A stretch of 19,002 nt of DNA from JBGCED01 sp045106055 (GTDB lineage: Bacteria; Pseudomonadota; Alphaproteobacteria; CBDDJK01): NCBI GenBank assembly GCA_045106055.1, contig JBGCED010000103.1:1-19002 (forward strand), written 5' to 3'. Below the pieces are notes generated by a model that made no database searches, was not told where the DNA came from, and saw only the letters and a list, made by a program, of their open reading frames with translations. This document shows positions 1 to 6,643 of this stretch, one piece after another; within the stretch, counting starts at the first letter, position 1; each line of letters begins with the position of its first letter. The position numbers and the translations under genes are program-made.

Positions 1-219
1 CAATTCTTTATCCGCGCCTTGGCGGCGGGCGCGCGTTGCGGTTTGCAGCGAATGCTCCAGCCGGTCCACGCGATAACCCGCCAAGCTGCCCTTTAACGCT
101 AACAGATTTTCAATGATTCTGCTGGGAAGCTGCTGGGCGTGATCGCGCTCTAATGCAGTTAAAAACTGATATTCCTGTGCCGTGCCATCCGACATTTTGG
201 TAAAATTCACCATTTCCAT
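1..219 (-). CDS. HD-domain oxygenase, PhnZ/TmpB-like (N-terminal part)
   Basis: Only the first 73 codons are in the window; the gene runs off the left edge. The translation contains DGTAQEY near residue 11, then LKGSLAGYRVDRLEHSLQTA at 42-61. This matches the start of the HD-domain proteins that sit beside gamma-butyrobetaine-hydroxylase-like oxygenases; the H of LEHSLQ lies just before the expected metal-binding HD, which is off the edge. Known relatives (PhnZ, TmpB) are mixed-valent di-iron oxygenases that cleave the C-P bond of a hydroxylated phosphonate. The ATG at 219 lies 5 nt after the stop of the upstream oxygenase, with AAAGGA overlapping that gene's last codons as the ribosome site; in-frame ATGs at 213 and 195 are alternatives. 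The pairing with the oxygenase makes the family call fairly safe; the substrate is unknown. Confidence 0.75.
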   Translation of the reverse strand, partial: MEMVNFTKMSDGTAQEYQFLTALERDHAQQLPSRIIENLLALKGSLAGYRVDRLEHSLQTATRARRQGADKEL

Positions 220-224
220 GATGC

Positions 225-1376
225 TTACATCCTTTCTTTTAAATGACGATATGTGGAAGCAAGCGCATCGCGGTCAATATAACAGCCTTGCAAATGCCGT
301 AAGCCCTCATTTTGATTATATGCCGTTCGCCCATGCAAAATCCGATTATTATCAAATAGCATACAGCTTCCAGGCGTTAATAAAAAACGATATTCATATA
401 AGGGATCACAAAATAGCTGGCTAAGGCGGCGGCGCGCATGATGGTATAATTTGGTTTCTTGAGGGGGCATTAATGGCATTTTATCAAGGCGCGGGCTGTA
501 ATGTAAGCCCACCCAATTTCCCGCCTGATCAAGTTCCAGCATCGGGCGCTCGCTTGCAAGCCACTGATCACCAACCTTATATTGAAAGGTAAGCTTAACC
601 TTTCCAAGCAAGGCAAAGGCTTGTGGGTCTTCAGCTTTAAGCTGGTCAATGCAGGCAAAGGAATCAGCAAGCATCGATAATCCGCCTGCGGTTTCATTCA
701 CCAAGCAAAATAGCAGCTGAATGCCTGGCGTGGGTTCGCGATAAGGATTATCCGTATGGGCATCAAGCGCAACCGAACGATAGGCAAGATCATCCGAAAG
801 CGGCTTTGACACCACATCAAAAACCTCGCCAAAATTGGTGGTGCGGATAAAGCCAAATTTATGGGCAATCGGCTTAATGCCTTCTGGGGTAATGGGAATA
901 TCGTCAATGATGATAAAGCCATAGCGATAATAAAGGGTTAGGGCTTCCAGCATTGCCTCATCATTATGTTGCGCTTCCAGTTGCTGCCAGCTTATTTTTG
1001 GGCAAGCAGCCGCAATTTCGGCTTTCCACGCAATGGGCGGCGGCAAGGTGATGATGGCTTCACCCCGCAAAGCTTTTATGATTGTGTCTTTGGGAAACAT
1101 CCCCTTATAGCCATCGCTAAATTCAACCGATACATGATCTTCATTTAATTCTATGGCGGTATAATGCAAATCTTCATCCAGCTGATGGGGGTTAAACAGG
1201 CGTTGCTGGGTGATGCGGTCAAGCTGATCCTGGCTTGGGCTAAGTTCCCGCAGCCACAGCGCGGGAACTGGCCCAGGGGAATTTACAGGGGAATTTACGG
1301 GCGAATTTACGTGCGAATCCTCCAAATCCACCATCAGCATGATATGATCCGCTTCACTTGATTCTATATGAAACAT
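225..1376 (-). CDS. gamma-butyrobetaine hydroxylase/TmpA-like 2-oxoglutarate Fe(II) oxygenase
   Basis: This is a 383-residue non-haem iron oxygenase. An N-terminal DUF971-type domain (about residues 39-106, beginning ALWLRELSP) is followed by a TauD-type domain. The iron triad is visible as His207 and Asp209 in LDAHTDN and His348 in RILHGR, and Arg360 in LRHLQGCY is the likely 2-oxoglutarate anchor. The cysteines that bind zinc in the N-terminal domain of animal BBOX1 are replaced by SPSQ, as I recall for bacterial members paired with HD proteins. Residues 23-34 are a short NSPV repeat. I chose the ATG at 1376 because AAAAAGGGGG lies 6 nt upstream; an in-frame ATG at 1397 has no such site. 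The neighbour is the HD protein, so hydroxylation of a phosphonate or quaternary amine is inferred. A plain carnitine-pathway hydroxylase is the alternative. Confidence 0.85.
   Translation of the reverse strand: MFHIESSEADHIMLMVDLEDSHVNSPVNSPVNSPGPVPALWLRELSPSQDQLDRITQQRLFNPHQLDEDLHYTAIELNEDHVSVEFSDGYKGMFPKDTIIKALRGEAIITLPPPIAWKAEIAAACPKISWQQLEAQHNDEAMLEALTLYYRYGFIIIDDIPITPEGIKPIAHKFGFIRTTNFGEVFDVVSKPLSDDLAYRSVALDAHTDNPYREPTPGIQLLFCLVNETAGGLSMLADSFACIDQLKAEDPQAFALLGKVKLTFQYKVGDQWLASERPMLELDQAGNWVGLHYSPRLDKMPLMPPQETKLYHHARRRLSQLFCDPLYEYRFLLTPGSCMLFDNNRILHGRTAYNQNEGLRHLQGCYIDRDALASTYRHLKERM
1279..1314. repeat. three tandem 12-bp repeats in the oxygenase 5' coding region
   Basis: The unit gaatttacgggc occurs three times in direct succession, with one or two changes per copy and a partial fourth copy (gaatcc) after. 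It is a multiple of three and encodes the NSP(V/G) repeat in the linker between the start codon and the DUF971-type domain, so changes in copy number would keep the frame. Confidence 0.85.
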
Positions 1377-1414
1377 TGCCCGCCCCCTTTTTTGCATTCA
1401 ACAATAAATTTTTT

Positions 1415-1443
1415 ATTTTTACGAACCCAGCAATTAAGGTCAA
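1415..1443 (-). promoter_or_regulatory. candidate promoter for the oxygenase-HD pair
   Basis: On the minus strand, TTGACC (1443-1438) is followed after 17 nt by AAAAAT (1420-1415), in an AT-rich stretch just upstream of the oxygenase start. The -35 is good and the -10 is weak. This is inference from consensus only. Confidence 0.35.
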
Positions 1444-1534
1444 GCGGTAAATCAGACAATCCGCAAGAATAAAATACATAAAATTTTTAGATTTGGGCTT
1501 GCAAAATGGATGGTTTTAAATTAATCAGCTTCTA

Positions 1535-1563
1535 TTGCATTTGATGAACAACAAATTCATATC
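1535..1563 (+). promoter_or_regulatory. candidate tRNA-Gly promoter
   Basis: TTGCAT at 1535-1540 and CATATC at 1558-1563 are separated by 17 nt. The -10 ends 6 nt before the first base of the tRNA, which is suitable spacing. Neither hexamer is perfect. Confidence 0.35.
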
Positions 1564-1569
1564 TCAAAT

Positions 1570-1644
1570 GCGGGTGTAGCTCAGGGGTAGAGCGCAACCT
1601 TGCCAAGGTTGATGTCGTGAGTTCGAATCTCATCACCCGCTCCA
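1570..1644 (+). tRNA. tRNA-Gly (anticodon GCC)
   Basis: The acceptor arms GCGGGTG and CACCCGC pair at the ends, followed by the discriminator T and an encoded CCA. The D arm carries TAGCTCAGGGGTAGAGC. The anticodon stem CAACC/GGTTG encloses the loop TTGCCAA, giving anticodon GCC at 1602-1604. The T arm carries GTTCGAATC. The cloverleaf is complete and the discriminator is the U expected for glycine. The gene stands alone between the oxygenase pair and yqeY, with no second tRNA next to it. Confidence 0.97.
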
Positions 1645-1650
1645 TTTTCC

Positions 1651-1670
1651 TGCTTTTATTTCAAAAAGCA
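1651..1670 (+). terminator. possible weak terminator after tRNA-Gly
   Basis: A 7-bp inverted repeat (TGCTTTT/AAAAGCA, loop of 6) begins 7 nt after the CCA and is followed by TTTATTCTTT. A second 6-bp inverted repeat (GCTTTT/AAAAGC) follows at 1681-1698. Both stems are AT-rich, so this is a low-confidence call. Confidence 0.35.
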
Positions 1671-1784
1671 TTTATTCTTTGCTTTTCTTTTAAAAAGCGC
1701 GGATCACATTCTTAAATATTCCCCTTATCATTTCGCAAATCTTACCCCATATAAAATCAGGCAATAAATCCTTTGTAAAGCGGT

Positions 1785-1813
1785 TTGACCTTTTGGGGGT
1801 TTTGGCATAAATT
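1785..1813 (+). promoter_or_regulatory. candidate yqeY promoter
   Basis: TTGACC at 1785-1790 and TAAATT at 1808-1813 are separated by 17 nt that contain a GGGGG run. The implied start of transcription near 1820 leaves a leader of about 25 nt before the yqeY ATG. This is the best-matching sigma-70-like site in the window. Confidence 0.5.
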
Positions 1814-1845
1814 ACATTTTATTTTTATATCTTATTGGAGCATAA

Positions 1846-2319
1846 ATGTCCATTCGCGATGAATTACAAACCAATTTAAAAGAAGCGATGAAAGCCAAAG
1901 ATTCGCTTAGCGCAGCAACCATCAGACTGATTCTGGCAGCGATCAAAGACCGCGACATCACCGCGCGGGTTGCAACGGATCAAGCTGCAAGCCCGCAAGG
2001 AATCAATGATCAAGAAATTATGTCAATGCTGCAAAGCATGATCAAGCAGCGCCATGAAAGCATTGCCCTTTATCAAAAAGCAAATCGCAGTGATCTGGTG
2101 GATCAAGAACAAGGCGAAATTCTTATCATCACCAAATTCTTGCCTCAGCAAATGGATGAGGCGCAGATAAAAACTGCGGTCGAGCAAGCGATTGACGCAA
2201 TCAAGCCGCAAGGGCTAAAGGATATGAGCAAAGTGATGGCGCAGCTGCGCGAACAGCATGTGGGCAAAATGGATTTCAAATTGGCATCCGATTTTGTAAA
2301 ACAGCATTTATTGCGCTAA
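1846..2319 (+). CDS. yqeY: GatB/YqeY-family protein
   Basis: This 157-residue protein has the full length and sequence pattern of the YqeY family: MSIRDELQTNLKEAMKAKD at the start, IRLILAAIKD, the central IMSMLQSMIKQRHESIALY (about residues 58-76), and FLPQQMDEAQI, then GLKDMSKVMAQL. The family shares a tRNA-binding-type domain with the C-terminus of GatB, the amidotransferase subunit that makes Gln-tRNA and Asn-tRNA, but the role of the stand-alone protein is not firmly known. The ATG is preceded by TTGGAG at 7 nt and by a good promoter candidate. In many alphaproteobacteria yqeY precedes dnaG; here it is followed by a small membrane peptide and xerD-linked genes instead. Confidence 0.93.
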   Translation: MSIRDELQTNLKEAMKAKDSLSAATIRLILAAIKDRDITARVATDQAASPQGINDQEIMSMLQSMIKQRHESIALYQKANRSDLVDQEQGEILIITKFLPQQMDEAQIKTAVEQAIDAIKPQGLKDMSKVMAQLREQHVGKMDFKLASDFVKQHLLR

Positions 2320-2349
2320 CCCCCATAAACATAATAAACGAGATGATCC

Positions 2350-2496
2350 ATGGTTAAAATTTCGGCTTTTATTCTGGCACTGGTGTTGGTCATTATCATT
2401 GGCGGCGTTATGTATCTGTCATTTTCGGATATTCCCGCGCCCAGCGAGCCAACCAGCCATCGCTTACCAACGCCAGAACCCGAACAACGCTATTAA
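2350..2496 (+). CDS. small single-pass membrane protein (48 aa)
   Basis: This short frame encodes one hydrophobic helix (about residues 5-22) followed by LSFSDIPAPSEP and a proline-rich tail (LPTPEPEQRY). The DIPAP segment directly after a membrane helix recalls short conserved peptides found near xerD in other alphaproteobacteria, an impression from memory and not a search. It lies 30 nt after yqeY and 12 nt before the secreted protein, on the same strand, so it is probably co-transcribed. The ribosome site (GAGATG) is weak. Its function is unknown; the tail probably lies in the periplasm if the basic N-terminus (MVK) stays inside. Confidence 0.65.
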   Translation: MVKISAFILALVLVIIIGGVMYLSFSDIPAPSEPTSHRLPTPEPEQRY

Positions 2497-2508
2497 ATTT
2501 AAATAAAT

Positions 2509-4089
2509 ATGCGCTTTATGTCTAAAAAACCCTTATCCGCTTTGCTGCCTGCCAGCCTGTTTATGGTGCCGATATGCGCATTATTGCTTTCAAGCACCCC
2601 ATATGCGCAAACGCAGCCCGTCCCCTTGCTGGAAAACATCCCCGCAGCAGGTGATCAAGCACCCGATCAAGCATCCGAAACCGCCCCAACCAGCGATGTT
2701 CCGCAATCAAATCCCGCCATCCCTCAATCAAACCCCGCCATCCCTCAATCAAACCCCGCCTTGGAATCAAATCCCGCCTTGCAATCAAATCCCACTCTGC
2801 AATCGAATATAGAGCGATCAAATTTAACTTCCAGCCCGCAACAGCTTGCCCCGCCCAGCCCAGCAAGTGCAGGCTTAATCACCAAAATCAATGGCGGCAT
2901 TGGCAGCAATATGTGGGCAGATACCGATATTGGACTTGCCATTTCCCTATTGCGCTATCTTCCCCAGCAGATTGAAAATATTGCGCTAAAAGAATTGGCG
3001 CGGCGTTTATTATTAACCCAAGCGCGCGCCCCGCACATTGACCCTGCCCTTAGCCCTGCCGATCAAGCCACGCTGACAGATGAATTTATCGCGCTTCGGC
3101 TTGAACGCTTAATGGATTATGGCTTTGCGACCGAGGCAATTTCTTTATTTCAGCTGATGCCTGCCAATTCAAAATTTGACAATGATCGTATGGTTACCCG
3201 CCTGTTAATGGGGCAGCATTTTGAACTATTATGCACAGGCTTCGGTCAAAAAACCCTGTTGCCATCCGCGCAATTATTGCCAAAATTAAGAATTTTTTGT
3301 GAAATCTATCAAGATCAGCGTGCGGATGCTGCCTTGGGTTTGCAATTATTGCGTGAAATTGATCAAACTGACCCTGTTTTTATTGAACTTGGCAGCCTTG
3401 CCATCACCCTACCCTCAAAAACAGAGCAAATGGAAGCGATGCTGCCTGACATTAGCACGCCCCTGCATCAAGCCTTGTATGAAATTGGAATCCAAGGCGC
3501 AAAGCGTGCGAATATGGCTTCTGAATTTGGTCTTAATATTAAAAATCTAAGACTTGCCATTTCCAATCTTGCCATTTCCAATCAAGCCGCAAGCACTTCT
3601 GATAATGACCTGCATTACTGGCCCATATCGGCAATATCTGCCCATTTACAATCTGAAAGCCCTTCATTTTTACCCCCTGCAATTTCAAATAAGGATGATT
3701 TTCAAGCACGCTTTAACGCATGGCTTCAAGCCTTAAACACACAAACCAATTCCACAGAAACAGGCGATAAACCATTGAAGATATACAGTTATTTTCAAAT
3801 TGCAGGACTTAGCGTTTCCGATATGGGTCTATGGGATTTTCTGTTTGATCAGCTTTATCAAACCCAGAATGTCAATGCAAATCCTGCGATTCTGGAATTA
3901 CAGCGCAAGGCAATGCAGCGCGGGCAGCGCGCAACTGCAATTTCTTTGTTGCTAATTGCGGCAAGAGGGCAAAATGAAGCGATTTTCAACCCTGCCCTGC
4001 TAAGACCAACCTATCAAACGCTTAAAAATTTCAACCTAACGGACATTGCCTCCTTATTGATGGTGCAAGCCGTTCATAATGCCTTATGA
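2509..4089 (+). CDS. secreted or envelope protein of unknown function, with NPA repeats
   Basis: I do not recognise a named family. The 526-residue product begins with a signal peptide: a KK-containing basic start, a hydrophobic core (about 11-29), and probable cleavage after TPYA near residue 33. A proline/asparagine/serine-rich linker with SNPA(I/L) repeats follows at about residues 66-100. The remainder (about 120-526) is mostly helical, rich in Leu, Ala and Gln, and contains pieces such as ERLMDYGFATEAISLFQLMP that look like TPR- or SEL1-like helical pairs. Large uncharacterised envelope proteins occur just upstream of xerD in other alphaproteobacteria. The stop overlaps the xerD start in ATGA, so the two are translationally coupled. 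The start could instead be the ATG at 2518; neither has a clear Shine-Dalgarno sequence. Confidence 0.8.
   Translation: MRFMSKKPLSALLPASLFMVPICALLLSSTPYAQTQPVPLLENIPAAGDQAPDQASETAPTSDVPQSNPAIPQSNPAIPQSNPALESNPALQSNPTLQSNIERSNLTSSPQQLAPPSPASAGLITKINGGIGSNMWADTDIGLAISLLRYLPQQIENIALKELARRLLLTQARAPHIDPALSPADQATLTDEFIALRLERLMDYGFATEAISLFQLMPANSKFDNDRMVTRLLMGQHFELLCTGFGQKTLLPSAQLLPKLRIFCEIYQDQRADAALGLQLLREIDQTDPVFIELGSLAITLPSKTEQMEAMLPDISTPLHQALYEIGIQGAKRANMASEFGLNIKNLRLAISNLAISNQAASTSDNDLHYWPISAISAHLQSESPSFLPPAISNKDDFQARFNAWLQALNTQTNSTETGDKPLKIYSYFQIAGLSVSDMGLWDFLFDQLYQTQNVNANPAILELQRKAMQRGQRATAISLLLIAARGQNEAIFNPALLRPTYQTLKNFNLTDIASLLMVQAVHNAL
2704..2808 (+). repeat. in-frame tandem repeats encoding QSNPAIP/SNPALQ
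   Basis: Two near-identical 21-bp units and a third that diverges at its end are followed by 18-bp units encoding SNPALQ and SNPTLQ, then a degenerate remnant. The units keep the reading frame, and the copies differ at synonymous positions (aat/aac). They form the linker after the signal peptide. Confidence 0.85.
3553..3582 (+). repeat. 15-bp tandem duplication inside the secreted protein
   Basis: The 15-mer cttgccatttccaat occurs twice in a row, encoding LAISN twice. It is a perfect, in-frame and apparently recent duplication. Confidence 0.85.
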
Positions 4090-5009
4090 TTGAAAATTTC
4101 TTGGAAATGATGGCGGCAGAACGCGGTGCTTCCATTCATACGATCAATGCCTATTTAAATGATTTAAACGGGTTATCCAAATTTTTAAAGGGCGAACATC
4201 CTTTAGAAACCGCAACAAAAGCACAGCTTCAAGCCTATTTACAGCATATTGCAAAACAAAGATTAGCCCCCGCAACGCAAGCGCGCCGCCTATCGACCAT
4301 CAAGCAATATTATTTATTTTTATTAAGCGAAAACATCAGAACCGATAACCCAGCCCAAACGCTAGAGCCACCAAAACAAGGGCTTGCTTTACCGAAATAT
4401 CTAAGCGAGCGCCAGGTTTCACATTTATTAGAAGCTGCCAGCATTAAAACAGACACGCATGAAGCGCGATTACATTGTATGGTTGAATTGCTTTATGCAT
4501 CAGGGATGCGGGTTAGCGAATTGGTTGGGCTTCCTTACAGCGCATATCGCGCGGGTCAGCCCTATTTGTTCATTAAAGGAAAGGGCGGGAAAGAACGGCT
4601 TGTTCCCTTATCCCCGCGCGCGATCAAGGGCATTGAAAGCTGGCTTCCTGTTCGGGAAGTTGAATTATCACTGCATCCAGAAAAGGCAAAATATTATCAG
4701 CAGCATAAATGGATGTTTCCAGGGCGCGGCAAGGATGGCTTTGGCAATCAAACGGGGCATATTACCAGATGGCGCTTTGCGCAAATGCTAAAAGAATTGG
4801 CGTTAAAAGCTGGGCTTGATCCTGCAAAGGTAAGCCCCCATGTTTTGCGTCATGCTTTTGCCAGCCACCTGCTTGCCAATGGCGCAAATTTGCGTGCGGT
4901 TCAGCAAATGCTGGGCCATGCCGATATTTCTACCACTCAAATCTATACCCATATCCTAGAAAAGCAATTTAATGCATTAATCGCGCATCACCCGCTTAAA
5001 GATTTTTAG
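4086..5009 (+). CDS. xerD: site-specific tyrosine recombinase, XerD-type
   Basis: The product has 307 residues, the usual length for XerC/XerD, which resolve chromosome dimers at dif during division. An N-terminal SAM-like core-binding domain (about 1-90, with RRLSTIKQYYLFLL) precedes the catalytic domain. All catalytic residues are present: Arg142 in SGMRVSEL, Lys166 in KGKGGKE, His252 and Arg255 in HVLRHAFASHLL, His278 in LGHADIS, and the nucleophile Tyr287 in TQIYTHI. The sequence resembles XerD more than XerC, but the distinction is made by eye. The ATG sits in the ATGA overlap with the upstream secreted protein. There is no phage or integrative-element gene nearby, so a housekeeping role is inferred. 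Confidence 0.9.
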   Translation: MIENFLEMMAAERGASIHTINAYLNDLNGLSKFLKGEHPLETATKAQLQAYLQHIAKQRLAPATQARRLSTIKQYYLFLLSENIRTDNPAQTLEPPKQGLALPKYLSERQVSHLLEAASIKTDTHEARLHCMVELLYASGMRVSELVGLPYSAYRAGQPYLFIKGKGGKERLVPLSPRAIKGIESWLPVREVELSLHPEKAKYYQQHKWMFPGRGKDGFGNQTGHITRWRFAQMLKELALKAGLDPAKVSPHVLRHAFASHLLANGANLRAVQQMLGHADISTTQIYTHILEKQFNALIAHHPLKDF

Positions 5010-5041
5010 CGATCTATTGGTTTGATTGCGATATAAGGAAA

Positions 5042-5058
5042 AATAAGGGGCGCTTATT
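5042..5058. terminator. weak inverted repeat between convergent genes
   Basis: AATAAG and CTTATT form a 6-bp stem around a GGGCG loop, between the end of xerD and the stop of the TIGR02300 gene. It overlaps that stop codon. The stem is short and AT-rich, so a role as a shared terminator is only a suggestion. Confidence 0.25.
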
Positions 5059-5380
5059 CCGAATCTGAATCTTGAACAGGTTTGATGACGGGAACATCAT
5101 CATCTGTGTCAATCGCGCTGGTATCTTCTAGCAAATCATCATCATCGCTGTCGCTGGCGATATCCGCTTCCAAATCTTCATCCAGCAAAACGGCTTCATC
5201 GGCTGATTTTTCAACTGAATCATCCGCCATTTGCTGACGATTCCGCTTTAGGCGAATTGCAGCCTCAGGATCAAAATCTGCATCGCATGCAGGGCAAGTA
5301 ATTTGCGTTTGCATCAAATCATAGAATTTCGCACCACATTCTTGACATTCGCGTTTAACGCCCCATTCAGCTTTTACCAC
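5054..5380 (-). CDS. TIGR02300/FYDLN-type zinc-ribbon acidic protein
   Basis: This is a 108-residue protein of the alphaproteobacterial TIGR02300 (FYDLN acid) family, whose function is unknown. The N-terminal half carries two Cys pairs, CQEC at 12-15 and CPAC at 29-32, a likely zinc ribbon, with the signature AKFYDL at 17-22. The second half is almost entirely acidic (runs of Asp and Glu), with a few hydrophobic breaks. The start is GTG at 5380: no ATG is available in the right place, and AGGAG lies 9 nt upstream. In many relatives the gene lies near aroA-cmk-rpsA; here it converges on xerD and is divergent from cobW, with about 209 nt in between. Confidence 0.9.
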   Translation of the reverse strand: MVKAEWGVKRECQECGAKFYDLMQTQITCPACDADFDPEAAIRLKRNRQQMADDSVEKSADEAVLLDEDLEADIASDSDDDDLLEDTSAIDTDDDVPVIKPVQDSDSE

Positions 5381-5425
5381 AGTTTTTTACTCCTAAAATT
5401 GACGAACCATATATATAAGCTGTAG

Positions 5426-5452
5426 ATAATAAACTATCCCCTAGCTTGTCAA
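5426..5452 (-). promoter_or_regulatory. candidate promoter of the TIGR02300 gene
   Basis: On the minus strand, TTGACA (5452-5447) and TATTAT (5431-5426) both match the consensus closely, but the spacer of 15 nt is short. The spacer contains AGGGG. Confidence 0.4.
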
Positions 5453-5491
5453 ACTTAATTTCTATGAAATTGGAAATTTATTGATCTTCTA

Positions 5492-5520
5492 TTGACCTGA
5501 TTGGGGGCATAAGATAGAAG
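5492..5520 (+). promoter_or_regulatory. candidate cobW operon promoter
   Basis: TTGACC at 5492-5497 is followed by TAGAAG at 5515-5520 after 17 nt that contain GGGGG. The -10 is poor; TAAGAT at 5510-5515 looks better but is too close. I saw no cobalamin-riboswitch B12 box between here and the cobW start. Confidence 0.3.
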
Positions 5521-5589
5521 TTTTAAAAGAAGAATGAATTATGCTTTATGATGGTTCATTTAAGATTTTAGCGATATTAAGGAAAAACC

Positions 5590-6627
5590 ATGACTGATCA
5601 GCGTATTCCAATTACCATTCTTACGGGGTTTCTTGGCGCAGGAAAAACCACCCTTATTCGCCATATTTTGCAAAATAACCAACAGCGCAGGCTTGCGGTT
5701 CTGGTCAATGAATTTGGTGCGGTTGGGGTTGATGGGGCGCTGTTAAAAGAATGCGCTGATGAAAACTGCCCCGAAGCCAATATGATTGAACTTGCAAATG
5801 GCTGTATTTGCTGCACCGTTGCCGATGATTTTATGCCTGCAATGGAACAATTATTGGCACTTGACCCAAAGCCTGATCACATCATCATTGAAACATCGGG
5901 GCTTGCCCTGCCGCAACCTTTGGTGCAGGCTTTTCAATGGCCTGGCATTAAGTCAAAAGTAATGCTGGATGCGGTCTTAACCTTGGTGGATTGCCCCGCA
6001 ATTTTGCAAGGTCAATTTAGCGATGATCCTGCAGCGCTTGAAGCAATGCGCCAAGATGATCCCGCGCTTGACCATGATCGCCCCGTCCATGAATTATTTG
6101 AAGATCAGCTGCAAGCGGCAAATCTTGTCTTGCTGGGCAAAGCAGACATGATCAATGTGCGTGAATTGGAACAGGTAAAACAGATTATTCACGGTGTCTT
6201 GCCCAATAAGCCGCAAACTTTAAGCGTGTTTGGCGGCACTGCTGATGTTGCAGCCTTGCTGGGGCTTGGGCTTGAAGAACAAGCATTTGAACGCGCCAAT
6301 GCCCCCTATCACCATATGGGCGAAGAAGATCATGACCATGATGAATTTACCACTTTTATTTTGGAATTGCCAACCAGCATCAAAAGCCCGCTATTGCTAG
6401 AAGAGATCATCAAGCAGGTCATGCGCGAATTTAACCTATTGCGCCTTAAAGGGCGGCTTACCATTGATGGCAAGCCAATGCCGCTGATTTTACAGGCGGT
6501 GGGCAAGCATTTTGAAAGCTATTACGGCACAAGGCCTGGCATTGCATCCAAGAATGCACTGGTGATGATTTATGAAGGCGAGCGTGATCAACAGCAAATT
6601 GCTGCTGCTTTTTCATCTTTGGGTTAA
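5590..6627 (+). CDS. cobW: CobW-family GTPase metallochaperone
   Basis: The 345-residue protein is a G3E GTPase of the CobW/COG0523 group. The P-loop GFLGAGKTT is at residues 13-21, the metal-binding CxCC is Cys72-Ile-Cys74-Cys75 in NGCICCTV, the switch-like ETSGLALPQP is at 101-110, and GKAD at 183-186 stands for the base-specificity motif. A His/Asp-rich stretch (HHMGEEDHDHDE, 241-252) could also hold metal, and a CobW C-terminal domain follows. It is thought to supply cobalt to the CobNST chelatase in the aerobic B12 pathway, and its position 16 nt before cobN supports that over a zinc-chaperone role. The ATG is preceded by AAGGAAAAACC, a good ribosome site. Confidence 0.93.
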   Translation: MTDQRIPITILTGFLGAGKTTLIRHILQNNQQRRLAVLVNEFGAVGVDGALLKECADENCPEANMIELANGCICCTVADDFMPAMEQLLALDPKPDHIIIETSGLALPQPLVQAFQWPGIKSKVMLDAVLTLVDCPAILQGQFSDDPAALEAMRQDDPALDHDRPVHELFEDQLQAANLVLLGKADMINVRELEQVKQIIHGVLPNKPQTLSVFGGTADVAALLGLGLEEQAFERANAPYHHMGEEDHDHDEFTTFILELPTSIKSPLLLEEIIKQVMREFNLLRLKGRLTIDGKPMPLILQAVGKHFESYYGTRPGIASKNALVMIYEGERDQQQIAAAFSSLG

Positions 6628-6630
6628 TGT

Positions 6631-6642
6631 CTAAAGCTTTAG
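6631..6642. other. 12-bp perfect palindrome before cobN
   Basis: CTAAAGCTTTAG is a perfect palindrome that fills most of the 16-nt gap between the cobW stop and the cobN ATG, where a Shine-Dalgarno sequence would be expected; none is visible. It may be chance. Confidence 0.6.
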
Positions 6643-6643
6643 C

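Noticed and set aside
2704..2808. Repeats resembling a CRISPR array
   Set aside because: The units are directly adjacent without unique spacers and encode an in-frame SNPA repeat inside a gene.
1570..5009. tRNA-Gly plus tyrosine recombinase as the edge of an integrative element
   Set aside because: The recombinase is XerD-like and embedded with housekeeping genes, no phage or plasmid genes lie between, and no repeat of the tRNA 3' end was noticed.
5381..5589. Possible cobalamin riboswitch before cobW
   Set aside because: The region is AT-rich and I found no B12-box-like sequence or the conserved helices; a covariance-model search would settle it.
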